Shown: one piece after another, positions 25,016 to 34,026 of the stretch
Layout: every line of letters begins with the position of its first letter
How positions within the stretch are numbered: position 1 is the stretch's first letter
NCBI RefSeq assembly: GCF_014107495.1
Contig: NZ_CP041969.1
Location: 3,707,501 to 3,771,500 of the forward strand
Length of the DNA: 64,000 nt
Direction of reading: 5' to 3'
Origin: Cohnella cholangitidis
GTDB taxonomy: Bacteria > Bacillota > Bacilli > Paenibacillales > Paenibacillaceae
The notes under the pieces: generated by a model
Database searches by the model: none
What the model was told of the DNA's origin: nothing
The model's input: the letters and a program-made list of their open reading frames with translations, nothing else
Position numbers and translations under genes: made by a program

Positions 25016-28000
25016 TCAGCCGATCATGTCTCGCCTCAACGTGAAGAGATCCTTCAACTCGTCCGTAGACAGCTCCGTTATCCAGCCTTCCGACGAGGAA
25101 ATGACATTTTCGCTCAGCTGCTGTTTGTTCTCCAGCATTTCGTCGATCCGTTCCTCGAGCGTGCCGAGAGAAATGAATTTGTGCACCTGCACGTCCCGGG
25201 TCTGACCCATGCGGTAAGCGCGATCCGTCGCTTGGTTCTCGACAGCCGGATTCCACCAGCGATCGAAATGAAAGACATGATTCGCCGCCGTTAAGTTCAG
25301 GCCGACTCCTCCGGCTTTGAGCGACAAGATGAACACGTTCGGCTGTTCGGGGGAGGGAGGCTGCGCGGTCGATTGGAACTGCTCGATCATGCGGTCCCTC
25401 GCCTGTTTGGACGTGCTTCCGTTCAAGTAAAGCACGGGCTCCGCGAGCTCTTGCTCCAGGACGAGCTTCAGCATCTGCCCCATGCCGATGTACTGGGTGA
25501 AAATCAGGCAACGCTCGTCTTCCTCCCGCAGCTCCTTGACCATGGCGAGCAGACGCTCCAGCTTCGATGAACGGCCGATGAGCGTTTCCGTATCGAACGG
25601 CGGTTCCGTTTTCTCCGTTTCTCCCCATATAGCTTCGGGCAACGCTTCCTTCGTCAGCAGAATCGGATGGTCGCATAGCTGCTTCAGTTGGGTTAGCGCA
25701 GCTAGAATAGCTCCTTTACGCTCGATGCCTTCCAGCTTTTGCATCTTCTCCATCAACTCGTTGACCGTCTGTTCATAGAGCGCTCCCTGTTCGGCCGTCA
25801 GATGAACATAGGTTTTCATTTCGTTCTTGTCGGGCAGATCGAGCTGGATAGCCGGATCTTTCTTCTTGCGGCGCAGCATGAACGGCTTGATCAGCTTTTG
25901 CAGATCGTTCGTGCTTTGCTCGTCCTTGTCCTTCTCGATCGCGGCGGCGAAGCGGGCGTTGAACTCGCGGGAGCTGCCGAGATAACCCGGGTTAATAAAA
26001 TCGTACAGGGACCATAGTTCAGCTAACCGATTCTCGATCGGGGTTCCGGTGAGCGCGATGCGGTGCTTCGCCGGCAAGCTTCGGACGACGGTCGATTGTT
26101 TGGTCTGGGCGTTCTTGATGTTCTGGGCTTCGTCCAAGCTGATGGAAGTCCAAGTCAGGCTTTGAAGCGTCTCCTGGTCTAAAGAACAGGTCGCGTAAGA
26201 AGTCAGTACGACGTCGGCTTGCCGGGCTTCTTCGAGGAAATCTTCTCCGCTTAGTCTTCTGCTTCCGTAATGAAGCATCACCTTCAAGGAAGGGGCGAAA
26301 CGGCTTATCTCCTTCTGCCAGTTGCCGAGAACGGACGTCGGGCAAATAATCAGGGACGGAAGCTTGCCGCCGGCCGAATCCGGGGACGCGCCTTCTTGAA
26401 TATGCAGCAAGTAAGCAATGAGCTGCACGGTTTTGCCGAGCCCCATATCGTCCGCGAGACAGGCGCCCAGCCCGAAACGCCGCAGGAAGCTCAGCCAAGA
26501 GAAGCCTTCCTGCTGGTATGGGCGCAGCTCGGCGCGGAGTCCGGCGGGTACCGGAACGTTCGGTTGCTCCGTCTGTTGGCTGAGCTGGCCGATCAGCTTG
26601 ATCAAATGCTCGTTCAGCTCGATCTCAAGCCGGATGCGCTCCGTCTGCTCCTCCTCGTTCTCGGCCGCGTCGCCGGGATTGTCCGCCACGAAGCCCTCAT
26701 TCCCGAGCAGGTGCAATTGCAGAACGTCTTGGAAGGAAAGTCCTTGTTCCTTGTCCACGGACGCCATTGCCCTGCGAATCTGAGCGAGCAAGGCCGGGTC
26801 GAGCGGAATCCATTGCCCGCGGAAGCGAACGAGCCTGACGTTCCGGGCAACGAGCTCCGCGAATTCCGCTTCGGTAAGATCGACTTCGCCGATGGCGATC
26901 CGCCAATCGAAATCGATGAGGGAGTCGAGCCCGAACAACGATCCGCCGGTTCGGCCGCCTTCATCGGAGCTTACTTTGGCGCGAAGACGAGGCTTCTTCC
27001 GGCTGGCGGTTTCCCACCATGCGGGCAACAACACTTGCCAACCGGCCTCCAACAGACGTTGGCTGTCCGCCGTCAAGAATCGCCATGCGGCTTCGTCGTC
27101 CAGCTCTTCGGCGAAAATATCGTCCCGTGCTCCGTTAAACCGGTCATCGGGCAAGCTTGCCCGCAGCCTCTCCAACCAATTGGCGGAGCGGTGCGCCACG
27201 TGCGCCGTCCACGAGCTCGGCCATGAACCGAATACTTCGCCGCCCGCGGTCATTCGCGCGCCGAAGATCTCCGACGCATCCCGCTTATCCTGTAGGATGA
27301 GTCGAATCCGCCAAGCGGATTGCCCCTCGTCGGGCTCAAGCAGCTGCAGGGCCGGGCGGAAGGGAGCATAGTCCGCTTTCCAACCGATCGCGACTAACCA
27401 TTCGCGTTCGTCCAAGCCTGCGTTGTCCGTTTTTTTGCGAGCGAACAGCAGCGGATATTCCCGCCTTAAATCGGAAGCGGCGGCTTCGGTTCCGTAATGA
27501 CGGTTAAAGACGGCAGCGGAGAAAGCCGCTCTCACCCCTTCGATGAAGTCGGTCTGCCCCTCGCTCGCCTCTAAGACGGCGCGTTCGTCGGGGGTTAACG
27601 CCTCTTCGTCCCAATTCCATTGCAGCTTGCCCGACCGGAAAGCTTCGAAGCTGGGAATATAGCGCTTTTCTTGCAGGCAAGAAGCAAGAACGGGAGCAGC
27701 CCTAAGCAGCTGTTCGGCCACTTCGCTCCATACCCATTCAATGTGCCGTAGAAGCTTAGCCTCCGCGAAGAAAGGAATGACCATCTCCGCCGGAAGCAGG
27801 ACGAGCTCTAGCCCTTCGATGTAGCGGACTTCCAGCTCCGTACCGTAGAAGGACGGTTCATGCCAGGCGAACAGCGCCTGTTTGAGAGAAACTCCGGCAG
27901 CATAAGTATGTTCGTTATAGGAACCGTGGATAAGGGCGTTGCCTTGACCGTCGAAGATGATTTGAATATGAATGGATTCCGTAAACCCGCTCGTCGTCAT
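25016..28000 (-). CDS. SNF2-family DNA-dependent ATPase/helicase, YwqA-like
   Basis: A 994-aa Swi2/Snf2 protein. Residues about 1-480 are a bacterial SNF2 N-terminal region; then come Walker A as DDMGLGKTVQ, the DEAQ box as SLDEAQNIKN, motif III as LTGTPIENRL, and the C-terminal helicase part with FTQYIGMGQ, SLKAGGVGLNL and ATDRAYRMGQ. It likely translocates along DNA and remodels protein-DNA complexes. The start overlaps the stop of the SWIM gene by four bases, as in the ywqB-ywqA pair of Bacillus, and the two probably act together. Confidence 0.93.
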   Translation of the reverse strand: MTTSGFTESIHIQIIFDGQGNALIHGSYNEHTYAAGVSLKQALFAWHEPSFYGTELEVRYIEGLELVLLPAEMVIPFFAEAKLLRHIEWVWSEVAEQLLRAAPVLASCLQEKRYIPSFEAFRSGKLQWNWDEEALTPDERAVLEASEGQTDFIEGVRAAFSAAVFNRHYGTEAAASDLRREYPLLFARKKTDNAGLDEREWLVAIGWKADYAPFRPALQLLEPDEGQSAWRIRLILQDKRDASEIFGARMTAGGEVFGSWPSSWTAHVAHRSANWLERLRASLPDDRFNGARDDIFAEELDDEAAWRFLTADSQRLLEAGWQVLLPAWWETASRKKPRLRAKVSSDEGGRTGGSLFGLDSLIDFDWRIAIGEVDLTEAEFAELVARNVRLVRFRGQWIPLDPALLAQIRRAMASVDKEQGLSFQDVLQLHLLGNEGFVADNPGDAAENEEEQTERIRLEIELNEHLIKLIGQLSQQTEQPNVPVPAGLRAELRPYQQEGFSWLSFLRRFGLGACLADDMGLGKTVQLIAYLLHIQEGASPDSAGGKLPSLIICPTSVLGNWQKEISRFAPSLKVMLHYGSRRLSGEDFLEEARQADVVLTSYATCSLDQETLQSLTWTSISLDEAQNIKNAQTKQSTVVRSLPAKHRIALTGTPIENRLAELWSLYDFINPGYLGSSREFNARFAAAIEKDKDEQSTNDLQKLIKPFMLRRKKKDPAIQLDLPDKNEMKTYVHLTAEQGALYEQTVNELMEKMQKLEGIERKGAILAALTQLKQLCDHPILLTKEALPEAIWGETEKTEPPFDTETLIGRSSKLERLLAMVKELREEDERCLIFTQYIGMGQMLKLVLEQELAEPVLYLNGSTSKQARDRMIEQFQSTAQPPSPEQPNVFILSLKAGGVGLNLTAANHVFHFDRWWNPAVENQATDRAYRMGQTRDVQVHKFISLGTLEERIDEMLENKQQLSENVISSSEGWITELSTDELKDLFTLRRDMIG

Positions 28001-29649
28001 GGCAGCAAATTCCCCTTCCTGAGCTCCTCTTGCAGCGCGCGAAGCCGGCTATGCCGGACAATAAACGAAGAGAGAAACTGTTCCCATCGCGGTTCTTGTT
28101 TGATTTTTTTGTACAATTTGGCCAGACGTTTCAGCAGCTTCGTCGCGGCTTTGTAGCTGTCCCTGTTTTTAACGAGCACATATCGTTCGACGGCCTGATG
28201 ATAGAAAGGAATGAGCACCTCGGGAGCATTCTTCTCCAGCGGCTGCAAATCGGTCGCGCGGAAGTCGAGAGGATCGCTGTCCATGCTTAAGTGGAAGTCC
28301 ATCCAACGTTCCCACTTGCCGTTCGACAGCAGCTTTTCCTCGTATAAGGCGCGCGAGTGCGGGAGCATGGAGACAAGAGCGTCCCACATTTGCTGCTCGG
28401 TTTCGGGCAAATAGCGCACGGCTTGCTCCCAGTATTCCGAGTAGGGACGAATGCTCGCCTCCCGGCGCAAATTAAGCAACGGAGCGATTTCGCGCAACCA
28501 TGCCGTTAATCGATTCCATTGCTCCGTTCGGGAGAGATAAGCTAAGAAGGATAATAAATATTCGCCGGGGATCTCGGACGTTTTCTTGGCGTCATGAAGC
28601 AGCATCCAGGCTTCCGAATCTTTGGATTCGTATAAGCGAATGCCGGCTTGGGCCACCTTCCATGCAAACGGGGATAAGGATGAGCCAAGCTCGTTCGCAT
28701 TCTCATCCAGCGACCGCAGTTCCATCTCATAGAGGTTTGACTCGCGGATGGCCGGAACGGCCCAGCGGCTCCAGATGCTTAAGTAGTGAGCGAGAAAATA
28801 ATGGTTTTCGTTAGATTCCGCTAACATTTCCTTGCGTACGTAAGATAAACTCTGCTGCACCATTCGGGCGTTGGCGGGATCGGCGGCGGCGGGGGAGAGC
28901 TGAATAATCCCTTGCTCGATCGTCGTTTGCAAGTCCGAAGCCGCATGATGGGCATGAAAGGCGAGATAAGAATAGACGTATCCCGATTGATCCTGCGGCT
29001 TCTTCGTTAATCTCGATAATACGAACATGTGCGCATGCAGGATGAAAAAGAGCTCGATCTCGGATGGCAGCGAAGGCTTGTAACGGAATATAGCAGCCAA
29101 CGAGTCGGTAACGAACTGGGTATTGCGCGAGCCTTGCAGCGTTCGTTCCGATGCCAGCTCGAACCACGCATGCCACTCCGAGATGCTCAGATGAGGGATG
29201 CGTTGCGCTTGCTGCTGCAATTGCGCATAGCTCTCCGCGGCTTTCTTCGCCGCGAGTTGCTTGGCTTGGTTATAGGATTTCGCCGAAGAGGCATTATCGT
29301 CTCGCGGCTTCGCGAGGGCTGTCGTCTTAGCGTTAACCAGCGTGTGTATAGACCGGTTATGCAAATTGGCATACTTCAATATCGCGGCAAACATATGCTT
29401 GCAATTCCTGCCGACGGGGCAATTGCACCGGCTGGCCGAGAGACTATCGAGATCGATCTCGACTTGATAGTACTCGGATCCTTCCACAACCGCTTTTATG
29501 GTCCGTTGAGAGGGAAGCGTAAGCTTCACTACGCAGCCTTGTTTATAGTACTGAAACCCTCTGCTCAGGGTAACATCGCCGAAATGGTCGGCTACGTCTT
29601 GGACAAGCCGATTCCATTGATCGTCGTCCAATTCATAAGTAGGTATCAT
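27997..29649 (-). CDS. SWIM zinc-finger protein, YwqB-like
   Basis: A 550-aa protein with a SWIM motif near residues 78-92: CNCPVGRNCKHMFA, that is CxC then CxH. The rest is mostly helical and has no known catalytic site. SWIM proteins of this type precede SNF2 ATPases in many Firmicutes and are thought to give DNA or protein binding. The four-base overlap with the SNF2 gene indicates one transcript and coupled translation. Confidence 0.88.
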   Translation of the reverse strand: MIPTYELDDDQWNRLVQDVADHFGDVTLSRGFQYYKQGCVVKLTLPSQRTIKAVVEGSEYYQVEIDLDSLSASRCNCPVGRNCKHMFAAILKYANLHNRSIHTLVNAKTTALAKPRDDNASSAKSYNQAKQLAAKKAAESYAQLQQQAQRIPHLSISEWHAWFELASERTLQGSRNTQFVTDSLAAIFRYKPSLPSEIELFFILHAHMFVLSRLTKKPQDQSGYVYSYLAFHAHHAASDLQTTIEQGIIQLSPAAADPANARMVQQSLSYVRKEMLAESNENHYFLAHYLSIWSRWAVPAIRESNLYEMELRSLDENANELGSSLSPFAWKVAQAGIRLYESKDSEAWMLLHDAKKTSEIPGEYLLSFLAYLSRTEQWNRLTAWLREIAPLLNLRREASIRPYSEYWEQAVRYLPETEQQMWDALVSMLPHSRALYEEKLLSNGKWERWMDFHLSMDSDPLDFRATDLQPLEKNAPEVLIPFYHQAVERYVLVKNRDSYKAATKLLKRLAKLYKKIKQEPRWEQFLSSFIVRHSRLRALQEELRKGNLLP

Positions 29650-29797
29650 TTACAGGTCTCCCGAATGAGGTTCGTCGTTATTCGATTCCACAATTATATC
29701 ATTGAAAGGCGTCGCGTTCAGGATGAATTGATTGACAATTCCCCGTGCAGGGATTGCGCGACGGTTGTAGAATTTTGAAAGGAAAGGGGTGGAAACG

Positions 29798-30193
29798 ATG
29801 AGCGAATCGAAATACGAGAAACATTATTCCGACGAAGGGTTCTGGGCCAAGCTGAAGAAGAGCGCCAAGGAAGCGGGAAGCAAAGTCGTTTACAGCGGAT
29901 TGCTGCTTTACTACGCCGTGCAAAGCCCGAAGACTCCGCTTAAGGCAAAAGTGCAAATATACGGGGCTTTGGGATATTTGATCCTGCCCGTGGACTTGGT
30001 GCCGGACTTCCTTCCCGCTATCGGATACGTAGATGATCTAGGCGCGCTGGGTTTGGCTCTCGGAGCGGTCGCGATGAGCATCGATCAAGAGGTCAAGCTG
30101 AAGGCGAAGGATAAATTGAAGGACCTGTTCGGAGAAGAGGCTTTGAAAAGCCAAGACGTCATCGACGTGGACTCGGAGATCGTCGACAAGTAA
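29798..30193 (+). CDS. YkvA-family (DUF1232) small membrane protein
   Basis: A 131-aa protein. The DUF1232 core is present as a hydrophobic hairpin (YYAVQSPKTPLKAKVQIYGALGYLILPVDLVPDFLPAIGYVDD), where the LPVDLVPD-LP-IGY-DD signature is diagnostic. SD GGAAAGGGG at 29781-29789 supports ATG 29798. Function is not known; the family is membrane-associated. It is the last gene before the mobile-element cluster. Confidence 0.85.
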   Translation: MSESKYEKHYSDEGFWAKLKKSAKEAGSKVVYSGLLLYYAVQSPKTPLKAKVQIYGALGYLILPVDLVPDFLPAIGYVDDLGALGLALGAVAMSIDQEVKLKAKDKLKDLFGEEALKSQDVIDVDSEIVDK

Positions 30194-30214
30194 CGCGTGC
30201 TACTGGTATGGAAG

Positions 30215-30428
30215 GAGCTGTCTCATAAGTAGAGTCGTACAAAATGGTCGATTAAGAAAAAGTGCATGTATCTTCTGGAGACTGCCTCATACGGTCCTGA
30301 AATGACCTTATTACGGGTTTACCTATTCAGGTTTCGGGACCGTATAGCATCGTAAGGAGATACATGCACGGCAACATTCTCTATCGATCATCCTTTCGTA
30401 CGACCCTTTTTACTTATGGGACATCCTC
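30215..30428. mobile_element. MITE-like element M1, folds end to end as a hairpin
   Basis: Imperfect terminal inverted repeats of about 45 bases: the left end reads GAGCTGTCTCATAAGTAGAG, and the complement of the right end reads GAGGATGTCCCATAAGTAAA. Further arms pair inside (GTGCATGTATCT with AGATACATGCAC; ATACGGTCCTGAAA with TTTCGGGACCGTAT). No reading frame is carried. A target duplication could not be fixed. The termini resemble those of full insertion sequences, which could move it in trans. Confidence 0.75.
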
Positions 30429-30550
30429 TTAGTTATTTCTATCGATTAAAGTTTTTGCGGGGATGTATCTCCTTCCGGTTGCTTGGAAATCGTGAAATCT
30501 GATTCGATAAACCCTTAGCAAGGGAATTTCACGATTTCCAAAGCATTCCT
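30429..30550. mobile_element. Left half of a second MITE-like repeat, M2
   Basis: The segment ATCGATTAAAGTTTTTGCGGGGATGTATCTCCT is the inverse of the segment at 32302-32335, and the same blocks occur in M1, so M2 is a relative of M1. It also contains its own hairpin, GGAAATCGTGAAAT/ATTTCACGATTTCC. M2 appears to be split by the IS110-type element; its right half, ending in a GGGGCTGTCCCAAGTAGG-type terminus on the minus strand, lies at 32301-32371. Confidence 0.6.
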
Positions 30551-30583
30551 GTATGGCGCTAATTTTGGAGTTTGAAAGAAAAC

Positions 30584-30648
30584 GAGCACCTTCGTATGAT
30601 GATGGTGGGGGGCCTAGACAACCCTAACACATCACAAGGAAGGTGCTC
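30584..30648 (+). promoter_or_regulatory. Hairpin that covers the transposase ribosome binding site
   Basis: GAGCACCTTC at 30584-30593 is the exact complement of GAAGGTGCTC at 30639-30648. The right arm contains part of the SD AAGGAAGG of the transposase (start at 30654). A transcript entering from outside would fold and hide the SD, which would restrain transposition. Confidence 0.6.
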
Positions 30649-30653
30649 TTCTT

Positions 30654-31916
30654 ATGAAGTTTAAACATGCTGCGAAACAAAATCAACGCATTGAAAGAAT
30701 TACCGGTGACCACCTTATCATCGGGATCGATATCGCAAAATTCAACCATGTTGCACGTGCTACGGACTTTCGCGGAATCGAACGCGGAAAACATCTTGTC
30801 TTCTCTAACGATTTAGACGGTTTTCAAAAACTTCATGCATGGGTTCAATCACTCAAACTTCAGTTTAATAAAACGCGCGTTATTTTAGGGGTAGAGCCAA
30901 CGGGACATTACTGGCTCAATTTAGCTTTTTGGCTTAAGGAAAACCATATGGAACTCGTGCTCGTCAATCCGCTTCAAGTTAAACGTAACAAAGAAAACAG
31001 AGATAACTCTCCAACGAAGAATGACATTAAAGATGCCCTTGTCATTGCTGACATGGTAAAGAACGGTTACTACTCGGAACTCCACCTATTGCCGGATCAA
31101 TATCGCGCTCTGCGTCAACTATCGACTTGTAGAGAGTTTGTAGTGAAGCAGTTCTCGAGTGTAACTAATCAAATCCACCGTTGGACGGACATGTACTTTC
31201 CGGAGTTTCATCTGGCATTTAAAGACGTGACTTGTAAAACTGCTCTCGCAACTTTAGCCTTATTTCCGCTTCCGTCAGACCTATGTGGGCTAACGGTACA
31301 GGATATTGTTGCAAGCTGGAAACAACACCTTAAACGCGCCGGAAATCATTCAACAGCAGTTACTTTGCTTGAGTGTGCTAAGCGAACTTCGGCGGTACCG
31401 GGTTGCTTAGAAGAAGCTCGCCTCAGTATCGATTTACTCCTAAAGCAACTGGAGCTGTTCAAACAGCAACTCTCTAAGATAGAAGAAAAGATGAGTACAC
31501 TTATCTCAGACATCCCAATGACAAATTCTCTTCGAGTAATAGCGGGAATCAGCGATATTACCATAGCAACCTTGTACAGCGAAGCAGGTGATTTACGTCG
31601 ATTCGAACATGGAAGGCAATTGTTAAGATTAGCTGGTCTACACTTATCCGAAAATAGTTCCGGTACGATAAAAGGCAAAGTAAAGGTGACCAAGCGCGGC
31701 CGGCCCAAACTTCGAAAAACGCTCTTCTTGACTGTAATGAACATGGTTTCTGTGAATCCAGAATTCCGGACGCTGCATCAATACAACAAACATGTAAAGA
31801 AAATGAGTGCCATGCAATCACTCATGAGATTAATTGGGAAACTCGCTCGCATACTCGTTGCAATGGCACGACAAAACATACCGTACAATGTAAACCGCGT
31901 TCTGAACATCGCATAA
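30654..31916 (+). CDS. IS110-family DEDD transposase
   Basis: A 420-aa recombinase. The N-terminal RuvC-like DEDD domain shows IGIDIAKFNH (first Asp), GVEPTGHYW (Glu) and NDIKDALVIAD (last two Asp). The C-terminal Tnp_20 domain shows VIAGISDITIATLYSEAGD and GLHLSENSSG, with the serine expected for strand exchange. It appears full length, without frameshift. Members of this family are guided by an RNA made from the element's own non-coding end. Confidence 0.92.
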   Translation: MKFKHAAKQNQRIERITGDHLIIGIDIAKFNHVARATDFRGIERGKHLVFSNDLDGFQKLHAWVQSLKLQFNKTRVILGVEPTGHYWLNLAFWLKENHMELVLVNPLQVKRNKENRDNSPTKNDIKDALVIADMVKNGYYSELHLLPDQYRALRQLSTCREFVVKQFSSVTNQIHRWTDMYFPEFHLAFKDVTCKTALATLALFPLPSDLCGLTVQDIVASWKQHLKRAGNHSTAVTLLECAKRTSAVPGCLEEARLSIDLLLKQLELFKQQLSKIEEKMSTLISDIPMTNSLRVIAGISDITIATLYSEAGDLRRFEHGRQLLRLAGLHLSENSSGTIKGKVKVTKRGRPKLRKTLFLTVMNMVSVNPEFRTLHQYNKHVKKMSAMQSLMRLIGKLARILVAMARQNIPYNVNRVLNIA

Positions 31917-31932
31917 AAAAGCTCGCTTATTG

Positions 31933-32245
31933 GCTCATTCGCAGGATTCCAAAAAGGCACGAAGTACCGACTACGTTTGCCTAAAGGGCTCTGACCCGTT
32001 TTTAAAGCATTGTCGGACTCCATCCCCTTGAAAGGTGTTACGAAGGAATGTAAGGGCTAATGACCCGTTGAGACATGGGAGGGACAACCTCAAGGATGTC
32101 GGTGGAGTAGTGCAATAAAAAGGAAGACTATGGGAAAACCACATTTCCCTTATTTCACTATGACCACAATGTCTTAACTGTCTCCAGCCAAACACTTCGT
32201 ATTATCACTCGTTGCAAAGTAACGGATGAAATCCTGCGAATGAGC
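31933..32245 (+). ncRNA. Candidate guide (bridge/seek) RNA region of the IS element
   Basis: After the transposase stop, a 313-base region is bounded by a perfect 16-bp inverted repeat (GCTCATTCGCAGGATT at 31933-31948 and its complement at 32230-32245). It has no frame, and contains two similar loops with GGGCTCTGACCCG and GGGCTAATGACCCG. IS1111-group elements encode their guide RNA downstream of the transposase, so this is the natural place for it. The exact RNA ends are unknown. Confidence 0.45.
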
Positions 32246-32300
32246 GAGTAAATACGAGTAAACACGATCACGTTGAGGGAGGCAAACGCTGTCGCTCCTA

Positions 32301-32371
32301 CAGGAGATACATCCCCTCTTTTTTTATCGATTAAGGTAAGAACCTATTCACAACCTACTTGGGACAGCCCC
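32301..32371. mobile_element. Right half of MITE-like repeat M2
   Basis: AGGAGATACATCCCC followed by TTTTTTTATCGATTAAGG mirrors the M2 left half. It ends in CCTACTTGGGACAGCCCC, whose complement is close to the left end of M1. It lies only nine bases from the stop of hflX. Confidence 0.6.
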
Positions 32372-32380
32372 TTGTATTGA

Positions 32381-33652
32381 TTAACTTAGAAAACCATAAC
32401 CGCCGCTAATTTTGTCATAATCCGCTTCGCGGCACGTCATCGTTAGACGGGTTCCGTCTTCCTCGTGACTCATGGCGTGAACGTGGGCGCGCTCCTTGAA
32501 ATAGGACACCAGCTTGCTCCGGTCATAAGGAATTACGATTTCGTACTCCTTGTAATCGCTGAAGATCCGTTCGCTAACGAGTTGAACGAGATCCTCTATT
32601 CCGCTGCCATTCTCCGCGGAGAGATAGATTTCGTTGCCGTCTATCTTCGGATAGGAACGCTCGGTCAAATCCGTCTTGTTGTACACGCGCAACGCAGGAA
32701 GATCGCCCGCGCCAAGCTCTTGCAACGTTTCGTTCGTTACATGGATTCGACTCTCGAAGTCCGCATCGGAGCAGTCGATGACGTGCAGCAGCAAGTCGGC
32801 TTCGATTACCTCTTCCAATGTCGAGCGAAAGGCTTTAATCAAATGATGGGGCAGCTGGCTCACGAATCCGACCGTATCCGCCAAGAGGAACGACCTGCGG
32901 TTGGGCAGCTCGATGCTCCGCACGGACGTCTCCAGGGTGGCGAAGAGCATATCCTTGGCCAACACCTCCTTGCCCGCGCCGGGATTGAATTTCTTCACCA
33001 GGGCATTCATTAAGCTCGATTTTCCCGCGTTCGTGTAGCCGACCAGACATACGACGGGAACTTCGTTCTTGAGTCGCTGCTTGCGTTGGACATGCCGCCG
33101 GGCAACCAGCTTCTCTAAGTCCGCCTGCAATGCCGCGATCCGATCTTCGATCCTTCTCCGGTCGAGCTCCAGCTTCGTCTCGCCCGAGCCCCTGTTCTTA
33201 AGGCCGGCTCCGCCTCCTTGGCGGCCTAGCGATTCCCTAAGCCCGACCAAACGGGGCAGCATATATTGCAAGCGTGCGACTTCGACTTGGAGTTTGGCCT
33301 CTCTTGTCTGGGCCCGGCTAGAGAAAATATCCAGAATTAAGATCGTCCGGTCGATGACCCGGCAGTCGAGCTCCGCTTCGAGATTGCGGATTTGGGAAGG
33401 AGACAACTCATCGTTGAAGATCGCGGTGCCGGCGCTGACGGACGCCATTAATTCCTTTAATTCTTTGATCTTTCCGCTTCCCATGTATAAGGACGGATTC
33501 ACCCGTTCGGCCTTCTGCACAAGCTCTCCCGCGACGTCGATCTCGCAGGCTTCGGCCAAGCTGCGGAGCTCCGCCATGGCTCCGGTAAAGTCGGGGCGAT
33601 GATTGAGTTGCACCCCTACGGTTATTGCTTTTTCGCGTTGTAATCGGTTCAT
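32381..33652 (-). CDS. hflX: GTPase HflX, ribosome-associated
   Basis: A 423-aa GTPase that splits stalled 70S ribosomes under heat or antibiotic stress. The N-terminal HflX domain (GVQLNHRPDF to the GLRESLGRQGGGAG glycine-rich loop) and coiled coil precede the G domain: G1 as GYTNAGKSSLMN, G3 as DTVGFV, G4 as NKTDL. ATG 33652 has GGAGGAT eight bases ahead. The frame stays open upstream to 33931, but that part is a structured leader with a terminator and is not family-like. The stop is close to the mobile cluster, which does not damage the gene. Confidence 0.93.
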   Translation of the reverse strand: MNRLQREKAITVGVQLNHRPDFTGAMAELRSLAEACEIDVAGELVQKAERVNPSLYMGSGKIKELKELMASVSAGTAIFNDELSPSQIRNLEAELDCRVIDRTILILDIFSSRAQTREAKLQVEVARLQYMLPRLVGLRESLGRQGGGAGLKNRGSGETKLELDRRRIEDRIAALQADLEKLVARRHVQRKQRLKNEVPVVCLVGYTNAGKSSLMNALVKKFNPGAGKEVLAKDMLFATLETSVRSIELPNRRSFLLADTVGFVSQLPHHLIKAFRSTLEEVIEADLLLHVIDCSDADFESRIHVTNETLQELGAGDLPALRVYNKTDLTERSYPKIDGNEIYLSAENGSGIEDLVQLVSERIFSDYKEYEIVIPYDRSKLVSYFKERAHVHAMSHEEDGTRLTMTCREADYDKISGGYGFLS

Positions 33653-33692
33653 ATATTCGATATCCTCCAGTCTGTACGAACAAAATAAAAAA

Positions 33693-33940
33693 CACAGGCA
33701 GCGCTCTGCCTGTGCGGTCGTAAGACGATGAGAGGTAAGGAAATAAGCGCAAGCGGGCGATAGTCGCCGAAGCTTGCCGATCATGCCTACGCCTACGGTG
33801 AACGAACGAAACAATGCCGGAAACCGGACAACGAGACTTCTCCCGTTATCCATTATCCGTTCCGAGCATAGCCGTTCGATCGCCGATCTATAGGGGTTAT
33901 AGGACAGACCAATCCTGAGTCCTCTGCACACAGGCAGAGC
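33693..33940 (-). promoter_or_regulatory. Attenuator in the hflX leader (terminator and antiterminator)
   Basis: On the minus strand CACAGGCAG-AGCG-CTGCCTGTG (33714 to 33693) is followed by a T-rich run, an intrinsic terminator about 40 bases before the hflX start. Upstream, GCTCTGCCTGTG (33940 to 33929) is a 12-base copy able to pair with the terminator's left arm, CACAGGCAGAGC, which would prevent the terminator. This is the classic layout of transcription attenuation. The inducer could be slowed ribosomes on a leader frame; antibiotic-induced attenuation of hflX has been described in Listeria, as I recall it. Confidence 0.65.
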
Positions 33941-34026
33941 CTTAAGCGCTATTCAATTAGCCGCGCAAGGATCTAACTCGGATGTAGTCTATCACACGTA
34001 ACCCTCCGTTCCCGTAAGTTACCGTT

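Larger units (their letters stand above)
30551..32300 (+). mobile_element. IS110/IS1111-type insertion sequence (limits approximate)
   Basis: About 1.75 kb, with one transposase gene, about 100 bases of non-coding DNA on the left and about 380 on the right. Limits are inferred from where the halves of M2 stop matching. No conventional terminal inverted repeats are seen, as expected for IS110. The DNA is visibly more AT-rich than the flanks. The long right non-coding part is more like the IS1111 group. Confidence 0.65.

Noticed and set aside
24885..25676. 263-codon minus-strand frame crossing LysR and SNF2 genes
   Set aside because: It overlaps the SNF2 gene in another frame of the same strand and the LysR gene antisense; low-complexity Ala/Arg-rich product.
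26270..27226. 318-codon plus-strand frame opposite the SNF2 gene
   Set aside because: It is fully antisense to conserved helicase sequence and reflects GC-rich codon use.
33653..33931. N-terminal extension of HflX
   Set aside because: The frame is open, but the added residues do not fit the family and the DNA contains a terminator and antiterminator; GGAGGAT supports the start at 33652.
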